From a virus, in the IMG/VR virus record IMGVR_UViG_3300049491_000565, positions 1 to 41,965 of that record: 41,965 nt of DNA. One strand, 5' to 3'. The translations under genes were made by a program, and so were the position numbers. Shown here in pieces: positions 1 through 7,572 of this stretch (positions within the stretch are counted from its first letter, which is position 1; each line of letters begins with the position of its first letter). Below the pieces are notes generated by a model. It made no database searches, was not told the DNA's origin, and saw only the letters and a list, made by a program, of their open reading frames with translations.

Positions 1-74
1 CCCCTCCCCCCCATGGAATTATTGTAATTATGGGAACTATTTATTTTGCTTCAAAAAATGATGCCATGAGTTAG
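1..74. other. Left edge, non-coding
   Basis: The window opens with a C-rich tract (12 bases, one T among C) followed by AT-rich sequence. No gene, hairpin or convincing promoter was seen here. Confidence 0.4.
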
Positions 75-83
75 ATGGTTTTT

Positions 84-329
84 ATGACAAATACAAACCT
101 AGAAGCAGCTCGTTCTTTTTATGAACAAGAAAAAGAATACGCCGAATTAATTACCTTGCTCGACACTTTTTTCTTTTATCATCAAAGTCATAAAAAAGTG
201 CCTTCCGAATCCGGCGCTAAGTCTCTTCAAACGGCTACTGAAGAACTCCATAATTGTTTTAAAAAAATAAGAACAAGGGAACTTTTTCAACAGATTAACT
301 TTTTAAACCACGGCTTTGATGACATTTGA
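84..329 (+). CDS. Small hypothetical protein
   Basis: This encodes an acidic/aromatic-rich protein of about 81 residues with no recognised domain and no signal peptide or membrane segment. Two starts are possible: ATG at 75 or ATG at 84. Neither has a good ribosome binding site; 84 was chosen because it gives the more conventional MTNTN start. It lies 37 nt before the methyltransferase gene on the same strand. It is weakly supported, and its codon use (many A/T-ending codons) differs from the C-ending codons of the next genes. Confidence 0.45.
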   Translation: MTNTNLEAARSFYEQEKEYAELITLLDTFFFYHQSHKKVPSESGAKSLQTATEELHNCFKKIRTRELFQQINFLNHGFDDI

Positions 330-353
330 CCTAGACAAGTAAAACCAATCAGC

Positions 354-359
354 TAGCTT
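354..359 (+). promoter_or_regulatory. -10-like TAGCTT, 7 nt before GTG start
   Basis: The hexamer TAGCTT ends 7 nt before the GTG at 367, and no Shine-Dalgarno sequence precedes that codon. It fits the TAnnnT-to-start pattern seen at nine other genes in the window. A TTGACC at 326-331 is too far away (22 nt) to be a normal -35. Confidence 0.35.
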
Positions 360-366
360 CAAGCCC

Positions 367-1587
367 GTGACCAATTCAGACATCAACATCAAATGGATCG
401 AGACCAAGCTCCTCAAGCCGAACCCCAAGAACAACAACAAGCACTCTAAAGAACAAATAGACCGCCTTGCTAAAATCCTCGCCTACCAAGGCTTTCGCAC
501 CCCCATAGTCGTCGATAAAGATATGACCATCTGGTCTGGTCACGGACGCTTAGAGGCCGCAAAACAACTCGGCCTAAAGAAAGTCCCAGTCTCCGTCCAA
601 GAATTCACAGACGAAACCCAAGCCTACACCTACCTCGTATCAGATAACGCCATTGCCCTTTGGGCTGAACTAGACCTCTCCGCCATCAACGCCCAAACCC
701 TAGATCTAGGCCCATTCGACACCGACCTCCTTGGCTTAGAGAATTGGTCTACAATCGCCGAAGATAAATACGAGGGCAAAGACCTAGACGCTCTCCCCAA
801 CATGAACACCAACGAACGTGGCGTGAAACTCGGCGATCTATACGAGTGCGGACCCCATCGCGTAATGTGCGGAAGCTCCCTTGATCTCGATCAAGTAAAA
901 CACTTAATGGATGGCCAACTAGCAGACCTTTGGATCGCCGACCCACCCTTTGGCGTCTCCTATGTCGAAAAGAATGCCGCCGTGTGTGGCGGCATTGTGA
1001 AAAACGCGGTCGGGAAAGAAATTAAATCCGACACCCTCTCCGTTGAAGAACTAAAACCCTTCTGGAAATCCTGTGCCGAAGCCGCATACGCTGTCACCAC
1101 AGATAAAGCCTCAAACTATTGGTGCGCATGCCAAGGCTCAGACAAGATGATGATGATGATGATGATGATGATGGATGAGGCAGGATGGAACATTCGCCAC
1201 GAGCTTATCTGGGTTAAACAACAATTCGTCTTCGGCAGAAGCGATTACCACTATCGCCATGAGCCAATCATCTACGGCTGGAAGAAAAAAGGAACGCACG
1301 AATGGTTCGCTGACCGCAAACAAGACTCCGTCTTCGAAATCGATCGTCCCCATAAATCAGACCTACACCCCACGACAAAACCCGTTGAGCTTTTCTCTCG
1401 ATTCATCCAAAACTCCACAGCACCAGGACAACGTGTTTTTGAATCCTTTGGTGGCTCAGGCACAACTCTAATAGCATCCGAAAAGCTCGGAAGAGCATCA
1501 AATACAATGGAACTAGACCCCCATTACGTTGGCATTATCATCCAACGCTGGGAAGACCTCACGGGCCTAAAGTCCAAGAAACTGTAA
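367..1587 (+). CDS. ParB-like domain fused to N-4/N-6 DNA methyltransferase
   Basis: This 406-residue protein is predicted to methylate an exocyclic amine of adenine or cytosine in DNA. Residues 1-95 look like a ParB/sulfiredoxin-type domain (SGHGRLEAAKQLG at 57-69). The methyltransferase follows, with catalytic DPPF at 192-195, HPTTKPVEL at 334-342 and the SAM-binding FGGSGTT at 361-367. Catalytic motif before SAM motif is the beta-class order. ParB-MTase fusions are known in phages and prophages, often next to the terminase, and may protect phage DNA from restriction. The start is GTG with no clear ribosome binding site. An odd feature is a run of nine Met (261-269) encoded by (ATG)9 between the motifs. 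Codons are strongly C-ending, unlike genes beyond about 6 kb. Target specificity cannot be read from the sequence. Confidence 0.93.
   Translation: MTNSDINIKWIETKLLKPNPKNNNKHSKEQIDRLAKILAYQGFRTPIVVDKDMTIWSGHGRLEAAKQLGLKKVPVSVQEFTDETQAYTYLVSDNAIALWAELDLSAINAQTLDLGPFDTDLLGLENWSTIAEDKYEGKDLDALPNMNTNERGVKLGDLYECGPHRVMCGSSLDLDQVKHLMDGQLADLWIADPPFGVSYVEKNAAVCGGIVKNAVGKEIKSDTLSVEELKPFWKSCAEAAYAVTTDKASNYWCACQGSDKMMMMMMMMMDEAGWNIRHELIWVKQQFVFGRSDYHYRHEPIIYGWKKKGTHEWFADRKQDSVFEIDRPHKSDLHPTTKPVELFSRFIQNSTAPGQRVFESFGGSGTTLIASEKLGRASNTMELDPHYVGIIIQRWEDLTGLKSKKL
1147..1173 (+). repeat. (ATG)9 trinucleotide microsatellite inside the methyltransferase
   Basis: There are nine perfect in-frame ATG repeats encoding Met 261-269. 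Length changes would keep the frame but lengthen or shorten a segment just before the conserved EAGWNIR region. Confidence 0.95.
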
Positions 1588-1638
1588 AACATCTCAACAC
1601 CTATGCATCGAATTAACACTCATATCAATTATAAGCCC

Positions 1639-1676
1639 ATCCGAGACTCGTTATTAGCTTTCAATACCCATCGGAT
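1639..1676. promoter_or_regulatory. Inverted repeat ATCCGA...TCGGAT in the 106-nt intergenic gap
   Basis: The arms ATCCGA (1639-1644) and TCGGAT (1671-1676) are separated by 26 nt, just upstream of the -10-like element at 1682. This could be an operator or chance. It is not a terminator, as no T tract follows. Confidence 0.25.
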
Positions 1677-1687
1677 AGCTATATACT
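1659..1687 (+). promoter_or_regulatory. Candidate promoter TTTCAA-17 nt-TATACT
   Basis: TATACT at 1682-1687 is a near-consensus -10, with TTTCAA 17 nt upstream as a moderate -35. The -10 ends 6 nt before the ATG at 1694, so transcription would begin at or next to the start codon. Confidence 0.5.
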
Positions 1688-1693
1688 AAGAGT

Positions 1694-1807
1694 ATGACCA
1701 AACCAAAAACTATCAAAGAAACCGTTCAGAAAATTATCCAAAAGAAAACAGGCGCTCAACCAGGCAAGGTCCGTAGCCTCAAAAAGAAAAGAAAGGAGGG
1801 CAAGTAA
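1694..1807 (+). CDS. Small basic protein (37 aa)
   Basis: This is a 37-residue Lys/Arg-rich protein ending in KKKRKEGK, with no recognised family. It is supported by a near-consensus -10 just upstream and by overlap of its 3' end with the ribosome binding site of the next gene (AAAGGAGG at 1792-1799). Its composition suggests nucleic-acid binding, but that is only inference. It could be mainly a leader for the following small genes. Confidence 0.5.
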   Translation: MTKPKTIKETVQKIIQKKTGAQPGKVRSLKKKRKEGK

Positions 1808-1987
1808 ATGTCCCTTCAACTATCCCACGATGACATCGAGCTGCTCATTAAATCCCTTACTCGCCACATCCGTCTCGTCTGCGACTCCGACGACTTCACC
1901 ATCTCCGTTCGCCAACTAGAATCTATCGCCCGCAAACTTACTGACTACAAATACACCCTCCAAAAGGAATCCAATGAGAAAGATTAA
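1808..1987 (+). CDS. Small hypothetical protein (59 aa)
   Basis: This protein of 59 residues begins immediately after the preceding stop and has a strong ribosome binding site, AAAGGAGG, about 8 nt before its ATG. It is polar, probably helical, and rich in Asp, Ser and Arg, with no known domain. It overlaps the next gene by 14 nt, which supports co-translation in a tight early-type cluster. Confidence 0.6.
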   Translation: MSLQLSHDDIELLIKSLTRHIRLVCDSDDFTISVRQLESIARKLTDYKYTLQKESNEKD

Positions 1988-2180
1988 CTGGTGCGAGCCC
2001 CACCACAACGAACTCGTATTCGATGGCCACATTACCGTCGCCCAAAAAATTGAAGACAACACATGGAGCTGGGAAGTCTTCGGCGAAGATAACGACGGCC
2101 ATCCCACCCTCGATGACGCCCTCCGCGCCGCACGCTCTATGGCCCGCTCCATTCAAGGAGAACCAAATGAAACCGACTAA
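1974..2180 (+). CDS. Small hypothetical protein (68 aa)
   Basis: This 68-residue protein has the pattern W-C-x-P-H-H-N at its N-terminus, then a beta-rich central part and a C-terminal helix (DDALRAARSMARSIQ). The layout, short strands followed by an alanine-rich helix, resembles small double-stranded-RNA-binding-like or HicB-like folds, but no motif is decisive. It overlaps its neighbours by 14 nt on both sides. Codons are C-ending like the upstream genes. Confidence 0.6.
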   Translation: MRKINWCEPHHNELVFDGHITVAQKIEDNTWSWEVFGEDNDGHPTLDDALRAARSMARSIQGEPNETD

Positions 2181-2334
2181 AGAAGAAATATCCAAGATTA
2201 TGTCCTACATCGGCAGTATTAAATCCGATGCCAAAACCAAGTCCTCTCGCGAGAACGGCAAAAAAGGCGGCTACCCCAAAGGCCGGAAACGTAAAAAGAT
2301 TTTGCCACTCTGCCCCAACGATGAAGCAGCATAG
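2167..2334 (+). CDS. Small basic hypothetical protein (55 aa)
   Basis: The ATG at 2167 has AAGGAG 6 nt upstream, which fixes this start over an upstream in-frame one at 2023. The product is a 55-residue protein with a helical N-terminus and a basic Gly/Lys segment (GKKGGYPKGRKRKK). No family was recognised. The basic tail suggests nucleic-acid contact. It is the last gene before the packaging promoter. Confidence 0.55.
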   Translation: MKPTKEEISKIMSYIGSIKSDAKTKSSRENGKKGGYPKGRKRKKILPLCPNDEAA

Positions 2335-2390
2335 CTACATATTCTTTCCCGACTATGCTATCTATGTGCTAGAGGAACACGACCGCCAAA

Positions 2391-2407
2391 AATCGCGATT
2401 AAATCGC
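2391..2407. promoter_or_regulatory. Overlapping palindromes AATCGCGATT / GCGATT-A-AATCGC
   Basis: Three alternating half-sites (AATCGC, GCGATT, AATCGC) make a perfect 10-bp palindrome (2391-2400) overlapping a 13-nt inverted repeat (2395-2407). They sit where a -35 box would be for the -10 at 2425. This is a candidate operator or activator site for the terminase/head operon. Confidence 0.45.
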
Positions 2408-2421
2408 CATCAGACGCGACG

Positions 2422-2430
2422 TGCTATACT
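2422..2430 (+). promoter_or_regulatory. Extended -10 TGCTATACT before terminase
   Basis: TG-C-TATACT is a near-consensus extended -10 element. It ends 6 nt before the ATG at 2437, and there is no ribosome binding site between them. No good -35 is present; the palindromes at 2391-2407 occupy that place. Confidence 0.6.
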
Positions 2431-2436
2431 TTAAAC

Positions 2437-2829
2437 ATGGCCATAGGTAAAAAAACTGGGGGACGAGATTTTAAACCCGGCAACAAATCAAACGGCGGCA
2501 GACGCGCTATAGCCGAAGAGATTCGCCAGATTCGCGCTGACCTCTCTCGCTCTCTCGTCGCGTACGTAAAAAAATATTGGAACCTATCCACCGAAGAAAT
2601 TAAAATTAAAATCGCTGATCCAACACTAACCATGGGCGAACAAATATCGCTGAAGTTTATCTCCAACGCTCGTACGAAATCAGATACCGCATATTTAAAA
2701 ACACTCTCTGATTTGTTTGGCCTCGAAGCTGCTATGAAAATCGACCTCTCATCAAGCGACGGTACAATGTCTCCCGTCAACCAAGACCAAATGAAAGAAA
2801 TCGCGAAGGCGTATCTTGACTCCAAATGA
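2437..2829 (+). CDS. terS: Probable terminase small subunit
   Basis: This 130-residue protein sits directly upstream of, and overlaps by 14 nt, the terminase large subunit, the usual place for TerS, which recognises phage DNA for packaging. Its N-terminus (GRDFKPGNKSNGGRR) resembles the KFKPGN..GRP motif of DUF5681-type phage proteins often found before the large terminase. The rest is helical, with the conserved-looking segment TMGEQISLKFISNARTKSD. The function rests mainly on position. No Shine-Dalgarno sequence is seen; initiation may be leaderless from TATACT at 2425. Confidence 0.65.
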   Translation: MAIGKKTGGRDFKPGNKSNGGRRAIAEEIRQIRADLSRSLVAYVKKYWNLSTEEIKIKIADPTLTMGEQISLKFISNARTKSDTAYLKTLSDLFGLEAAMKIDLSSSDGTMSPVNQDQMKEIAKAYLDSK

Positions 2830-4153
2830 ACGTTTCATAAAACAAGCCTGCACGGAATCTCTGCTCGCTTATTGCAAACTTATTAACGTAAATTACGAAA
2901 CTCCTCCGCACATAAAAACACTCGTGAAAAATCTCACAGCTCTCATCAACGGCGAAATAGAAAACCTTCTAGTGTTGATGCCTCCGCGCGGAGGAAAGTC
3001 TCACCTCGCATCCGAGATTTTCCCATCATGGGTTTTAGGAAAAATGAAAAGCTCTCAGGTTCTTTTCTCTTCCTATAACTCTGAACTTGCCACTGACTTC
3101 GGCAGAAAGGTTCGCACCCTCTGCGAAGATCCTAAATACAAACTCGTCTTCGACACTACGGTCTCAGGAGATTCCTCTGCCAACTCACGCTTTCACCTAT
3201 CAAATAACTCTGCCTATTTCGCTACTGGTATCGGCGGATCTGTCGTCGGTCGAGGTTACGACATCGGAATCTTAGACGACCCCTATAAGAAAATGCAGGA
3301 CTCTCTCTCTGACGTGTACCAAAAGAATCTGCACGAATGGTTCTTCTCAACCTTTCTCACTCGTCGCCTCCCCAAAGCGCGCACCCTCGTTATTCAAACC
3401 ATCTGGAGTCAAAACGATATCGGATACAAACTAATCGATGACCCCAAATGGACCGTTCTAAAAATTCCCGCAATCACTGACGACACTTCTTTTTGGCCCG
3501 ATAGATTTTCTCTAGAATATTTACTTGAATTAAAAAAACACAATCCACGTTCTTTCGAGGCTCTCTACCAGCAATCTCCTCGCGTCGAAGAAGGTAACTT
3601 AATTCAAAAGCAGCACATTAAATTTTACCGCACCCTCCCTCCAAATTTCGATGAGATGATTCAAAGCTGGGATCTAACCTTCGACTCAGGAGAGAAGTCA
3701 GACTTCTGCGTCGGCTCCGTTTACGGTCGTCACGGCTCCAACATTTACCTCGTCGATCAAGTTCGAGGAAGATGGGACGTCCTTGAGCAAATGAAACAAA
3801 TCCAATACCTCACCGCAAAATATCCCAAGACACTAAGAAAGCTTATCGAGAAAGCTGCCAACGGTGCTGCCGTTATCACCATGCTCGAAAGCAAAATAAT
3901 GGGAATCATTCCCGTTAAGCCAAGTAAATCTAAAGTTGATCGTGTTATGTCCGTCCTTCCTCTCTACGAAGCGGGCAACGTTCTCTACCCCGATCCCGAC
4001 ATAGCTCCATGGATCGAAGACCATATCGACGAAGTTTTGACGTTTCCTAACGGAAGAAATGATGATCGCGTTGACGCAGAGAGCCAGAGTTGCGAGCATT
4101 TCGCACAGCACTTGAATTCCTTCATGCGAATCGAGGCTCTCTCCAGCATGTGA
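2816..4153 (+). CDS. terL: Terminase large subunit (ATPase/nuclease)
   Basis: This 445-residue motor protein packages DNA into proheads. The N-terminal ATPase has a Walker A variant PPRGGKS (56-62) and Walker B DIGILDD (149-155). The C-terminal RNase-H-like nuclease has QSWDLTFDS, with the metal-binding Asp near 286, and NGRNDDRVDAESQ near 412-424. Its length is normal for the family. The start is TTG at 2816, preceded by AAGG about 6 nt upstream; the nearby ATG at 2826 is out of frame. It overlaps TerS by 14 nt, and the portal gene follows after 13 nt. Confidence 0.95.
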   Translation: MTPNERFIKQACTESLLAYCKLINVNYETPPHIKTLVKNLTALINGEIENLLVLMPPRGGKSHLASEIFPSWVLGKMKSSQVLFSSYNSELATDFGRKVRTLCEDPKYKLVFDTTVSGDSSANSRFHLSNNSAYFATGIGGSVVGRGYDIGILDDPYKKMQDSLSDVYQKNLHEWFFSTFLTRRLPKARTLVIQTIWSQNDIGYKLIDDPKWTVLKIPAITDDTSFWPDRFSLEYLLELKKHNPRSFEALYQQSPRVEEGNLIQKQHIKFYRTLPPNFDEMIQSWDLTFDSGEKSDFCVGSVYGRHGSNIYLVDQVRGRWDVLEQMKQIQYLTAKYPKTLRKLIEKAANGAAVITMLESKIMGIIPVKPSKSKVDRVMSVLPLYEAGNVLYPDPDIAPWIEDHIDEVLTFPNGRNDDRVDAESQSCEHFAQHLNSFMRIEALSSM

Positions 4154-4159
4154 TACCCT
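4154..4159 (+). promoter_or_regulatory. -10-like TACCCT, 7 nt before portal ATG
   Basis: TACCCT ends 7 nt before the ATG at 4167 and no ribosome binding site is visible. It belongs to the recurrent TAnnnT-before-start series. Confidence 0.35.
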
Positions 4160-4166
4160 TTTATTT

Positions 4167-5516
4167 ATGGCGAAGAACCCTGTACTAACCGTAATCGATG
4201 GCTGGAAGTCTATCCTCACCGGATTCGGTGTCAGCGGGAAAGATAAACTCTACGACTTCCTTACGCAATGGGATCGCCCTATCGAGAACTACCTTGAGAA
4301 CGATTACGCAGGCGATGACGTCACTGGTCGCCTCATCGATGAAATTCCTAACGAAGGCACGCGCTCTTGGACTGAAATCATCGGCGCTACTTCTGAGCAA
4401 GAAAAACTAATCACTAATTTAGAAAATAAATTAGACGTCATCCACAAGCACAGACATGCTTGGGTTTGGTCACGCTTGTACGGCGGTTCCGTTATTCTCA
4501 TCAACACCAACGTCGATTCAGCTGACTTAGCTAAGCCATTGAATCTGAAATCAGAGGGTGGAGAGATAAAAGCCCTCACAGTTCTTCATCGTTTCGAGCT
4601 GCAACCAGACTCTTCTTCAATCACTTCCGACATCGCATCCTCGAACTTCGGTCTCCCGGAATTCTATCAACTCACCTCAAGCGTTGGAAACACTAGCTCG
4701 ATCATCACCAAAATTCACTACTCTCGCCTTATTCGTTTCGACGGCTCTCTTCTTCCTCGTCAAAAGTTTCGCGAAAACAATTACTGGCACGATTCCTTTA
4801 TCACTAAGTGCCGTGAGTCCATTCGCAATTACAACGTTGCCCACATGAGTAGCGTTGCTGCTGCCGTCGATTTCTCAGTTCCTGTTATTAAAATGAAGAA
4901 CCTTGCCGACATCGTTTACGCTGGGAAAAAAGATGTTATCGAATCTCGCGTGCATACAATGAATATGTGCAAATCAATGATGCGCATGATTCTATTAGAT
5001 GAATCAGAAACGCTTGAGTATCTCACTCGCACCGTCACAGGCCTTCCTGAATTAGTCTCCAAAGCAGAAGACCGCCTTGTCATGAGTACGAAAATGCCTC
5101 GCACGAAAATCCTTGGAGAATCTCCCAAGGGACTTCAGGGCGACGGCAAATCAGAAGATCGCCAATGGTACGACCTTGTTTCTCAAGAGCGTGAGCGCGT
5201 AATTGAAAAACCCTATACGAAGTTATTCAACCTATTCCTTGAGCAATTAAAGCTACCCACAACTATTTCCTATAAGTTCAAACCACTATGGCAGCAATCA
5301 GATCAAGAGAAAGCTACAACCTATAAAACTTACGCTGAAGCCGATCAGATTTATTTAGCCAATGGAGTTATCTCTCAGGCAACCGTTCAAGAATCTCGCT
5401 TCGGCGGAGATGAATTCGGTACAGAGATTACTCTCACCGCTTCCGACAAAGATATAGAGCTAGAAGAAGAAACTCCTAAAGAAGAAAAGCCAACACCAAA
5501 TGGCGAGCAATCTTAA
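4167..5516 (+). CDS. Portal protein (DUF1073-like)
   Basis: This 449-residue portal protein would form the dodecameric ring at the capsid vertex through which DNA enters and leaves. It matches the DUF1073-type portal pattern. The N-terminus has YLENDYAGDDVTGRLIDEIP. The middle has RLIRFDGSLLP. The segment TVTGLPELVSKAEDRLVMS is followed by the highly characteristic MPRTKILGESPKGLQGDGKSEDRQWYD region. The C-terminus is acidic (KDIELEEETPKEE). It lies between TerL and the minor head protein, which overlaps it by 17 nt. Confidence 0.9.
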   Translation: MAKNPVLTVIDGWKSILTGFGVSGKDKLYDFLTQWDRPIENYLENDYAGDDVTGRLIDEIPNEGTRSWTEIIGATSEQEKLITNLENKLDVIHKHRHAWVWSRLYGGSVILINTNVDSADLAKPLNLKSEGGEIKALTVLHRFELQPDSSSITSDIASSNFGLPEFYQLTSSVGNTSSIITKIHYSRLIRFDGSLLPRQKFRENNYWHDSFITKCRESIRNYNVAHMSSVAAAVDFSVPVIKMKNLADIVYAGKKDVIESRVHTMNMCKSMMRMILLDESETLEYLTRTVTGLPELVSKAEDRLVMSTKMPRTKILGESPKGLQGDGKSEDRQWYDLVSQERERVIEKPYTKLFNLFLEQLKLPTTISYKFKPLWQQSDQEKATTYKTYAEADQIYLANGVISQATVQESRFGGDEFGTEITLTASDKDIELEEETPKEEKPTPNGEQS

Positions 5517-6339
5517 AACTATCGTCTCCGGATCTAAGCTTATAAATAAAAAAGTTAGAAAGCTTCGTCCGCGTTATTCAGGAGTTGTTCTCTATCCACT
5601 CACTGTCGAAACCCAATACCGACAAGAGATTATAGAAATACTCCGTTACGCGCGCGAGCAGGTAAACTCAATCCTCGTCCCTCAACTTCAATCAATCATC
5701 GACATCTATCAAATGAGTCGGACATTTAAAAAAGACTCAGCATACGATGATCTCACCGAGCTTTTAAATTCTATTCGCACACTCGTACAACGAAAAAATA
5801 CGAAGTCACAAGTAGATCAGCTAGCGCAAAATGCAGCATCAGCGACTAGCATCTTTAATAGGAGGCAAGTGACTGAAGCTTATAAGAGGGGGGTTGGGGT
5901 TGATCCACTTCTCAACGAGCCGTGGTTGGGGGAGGAGCTTCAGTCATTTGCCTTTCTTAATTCTCGCCTCATAACTACCGTTCCCGAGAAGTATCTAGAC
6001 GATATTCAGCAACAGATTTTTGACGGTATGGGACAAGGCCTCAGAGCAAGCGAAATAGCTTCCAACTTAGTTGATGCCTATGGCGTGTCTGAAAGGAGAG
6101 CTGCTCTCATTGCTCGTGACCAAATCGGTAAGCTCAACGGAAACCTAAACATGCTTCGAAATCAATCTCTTGGATCCACTAAGTATGTCTGGCTTACTAT
6201 GGGAGATGACCGCGTTCGTGAAGAGCATCAAGGCTATAACGGAGAAACTTTCGAGTGGGCAAACCCACCTGCTGACGGGAATCCCGGGAGTGCCATCAAC
6301 TGTCGATGCGTCGCGTCGCCTGTCTTCGATGAAGAATAG
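5500..6339 (+). CDS. Minor head protein, phage Mu F / SPP1 gp7-like
   Basis: This 279-residue head morphogenesis protein likely binds the portal during prohead assembly. The C-terminal 80 residues have the Mu-F family signature: RVREEH, then a Gly-Glu-Thr-Phe segment, then GNPGSAINCRC (C-x-C pair) just before the end. The N-terminal 150 residues are helical. It overlaps the portal gene, the usual order in such operons. The start ATG at 5500 lies inside the portal gene without a strong ribosome binding site, so translational coupling is likely. Confidence 0.88.
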   Translation: MASNLKTIVSGSKLINKKVRKLRPRYSGVVLYPLTVETQYRQEIIEILRYAREQVNSILVPQLQSIIDIYQMSRTFKKDSAYDDLTELLNSIRTLVQRKNTKSQVDQLAQNAASATSIFNRRQVTEAYKRGVGVDPLLNEPWLGEELQSFAFLNSRLITTVPEKYLDDIQQQIFDGMGQGLRASEIASNLVDAYGVSERRAALIARDQIGKLNGNLNMLRNQSLGSTKYVWLTMGDDRVREEHQGYNGETFEWANPPADGNPGSAINCRCVASPVFDEE

Positions 6340-6350
6340 AAAAATAATGC

Positions 6351-6356
6351 TACGCT
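6351..6356 (+). promoter_or_regulatory. -10-like TACGCT (TGC-TACGCT), 7 nt before ATG
   Basis: An extended-type TGCTACGCT ends 7 nt before the ATG at 6364. No Shine-Dalgarno sequence is present in the 24-nt gap after the minor head gene. Confidence 0.4.
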
Positions 6357-6363
6357 AGTTTGT

Positions 6364-7542
6364 ATGTCATCTGCGGTTAAACGTTACTCGACTATAAAAA
6401 TCGACAGAGTAACTCTCGACGAATACGGATTCCTTCGCACAGAAGGTAACGCCACCCGCGTAGGCGTATTCCGCTATTTGAAATCCGACGGTTCTATCAT
6501 TCTAGAACTGCGGCACCCGGACGAAGTTTTCAAAGCTGATTCGGTCCGTACTCTTCGTGGTGTACCTGTCACTAATCGCCATCCAACTGAGGGCGTAGTG
6601 AATTCCAAGAACGCTAAAAATTGGCAAGTCGGTTACACTGGCGACGTCAAAGTAGACGACCCGTTCATCAAAGCCGAAGTCACAATCACCTCCGACGAGG
6701 GAATCCAAGCAGTGCAAAATGGTACTCAAGAACTTTCTTGCGGCTACCAATGCGAGCTAGATTACACACCAGGTGAATGGAATGGTCTTCGCTACGATGC
6801 AATTCAGCGAAACATTAGATACAATCATCTTGCTATCGTCGATCAAGGTCGTGCTGGCTCAAGTGTTCGTCTGAAACTTGACGCAGAGGGTGCTATCGAA
6901 GTCGCAGATGACGTTAAAGTTATTAAAGAGGAGAAAATTATGAAAAAAGTAAAACTCGGAACCAAGGAGTTTGAGTGTGACAATGAGCTTGCAGAAGCCA
7001 TCGAAGCTCAAGCTGCACTATCTGAAACCGCTGTTGCTGAAGCAAAAGCTGCTGGTGAAGTTGCTGTTGCCGAAAGCGCTGCTAAAATCGCTGAAGGCGA
7101 AGCTGCTCTTGGCGAAGAAAAAGCTAAGTGCGATGCCCTCCAAGCTAAAGTCGATCATCTTGAAAAAGATAAGAACACTAAGACTGACGCTGACGAAGTT
7201 AAAGCTCTCGTGCGCGAGCGCCTGAAGCTTGAGCGCGTTGCTAGCCTTGTTCTTGACTCAGCTACCACTGAGAAAATGGACACCTTGTCCGATAAAGAAA
7301 TCAAAGTCGCTGTCATTAAAGCTGACCGATCTGATTTCTCTGATGAAGGAAAATCCGATGTCTACATCGATGCTGCTTTCGACCTGGCTGTAGAGTCAGT
7401 TAAGAAGAAAAATCGTGAAGACGTTGGTTCAAAAGTTATTACCGCAACCGACGGTTCCGTGATTACAGCCGACCAAGCTCGTGCGAAATCTATGGAAGAG
7501 TCAAAAAATGCTTGGAAGCAGCCCTTGAGCGCAGCCAAGTAA
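6364..7542 (+). CDS. Prohead protease-scaffold fusion (DUF2213-like)
   Basis: The 392-residue product has an N-terminal DUF2213-type domain (about 1-185), including LRHPDEVFKADSVRTLRGVPVTNRHP split over 49-72, a QELSCGYQCELDY stretch and NHLAIVDQGRAG. Members of this group are taken as prohead proteases. The C-terminal half is an Ala/Glu/Lys-rich coiled coil typical of a scaffold. Position between the minor head protein and the capsid protein supports both roles. A second in-frame start with a much better ribosome binding site lies at 6940, giving a scaffold alone. The catalytic residues of the protease are not established from this sequence. Confidence 0.82.
   Translation: MSSAVKRYSTIKIDRVTLDEYGFLRTEGNATRVGVFRYLKSDGSIILELRHPDEVFKADSVRTLRGVPVTNRHPTEGVVNSKNAKNWQVGYTGDVKVDDPFIKAEVTITSDEGIQAVQNGTQELSCGYQCELDYTPGEWNGLRYDAIQRNIRYNHLAIVDQGRAGSSVRLKLDAEGAIEVADDVKVIKEEKIMKKVKLGTKEFECDNELAEAIEAQAALSETAVAEAKAAGEVAVAESAAKIAEGEAALGEEKAKCDALQAKVDHLEKDKNTKTDADEVKALVRERLKLERVASLVLDSATTEKMDTLSDKEIKVAVIKADRSDFSDEGKSDVYIDAAFDLAVESVKKKNREDVGSKVITATDGSVITADQARAKSMEESKNAWKQPLSAAK
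6940..7542 (+). CDS. Nested scaffolding protein from internal start
   Basis: ATG codon 193 of the protease-scaffold gene is preceded by AAAGAGGAG with a 6-nt spacer, far stronger than the start of the full gene, which has no ribosome binding site. The nested product has 200 residues: a short KKVKLGTKEFECDNEL segment, a long Ala/Glu coiled coil, and a charged C-terminus. The arrangement copies the lambda C/Nu3 design, in which a protease and an independently made scaffold share a frame. Independent translation is an inference from the ribosome binding site. Confidence 0.65.
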   Translation: MKKVKLGTKEFECDNELAEAIEAQAALSETAVAEAKAAGEVAVAESAAKIAEGEAALGEEKAKCDALQAKVDHLEKDKNTKTDADEVKALVRERLKLERVASLVLDSATTEKMDTLSDKEIKVAVIKADRSDFSDEGKSDVYIDAAFDLAVESVKKKNREDVGSKVITATDGSVITADQARAKSMEESKNAWKQPLSAAK

Positions 7543-7572
7543 CATGTACCATAAAAAGAAGGAGACTATAAA

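Noticed and set aside
1138-1353. Antisense ORF with poly-His opposite the (ATG)9 tract
   Set aside because: It is the complement of the methyltransferase microsatellite, with no ribosome binding site; the sense frame carries clear motifs.
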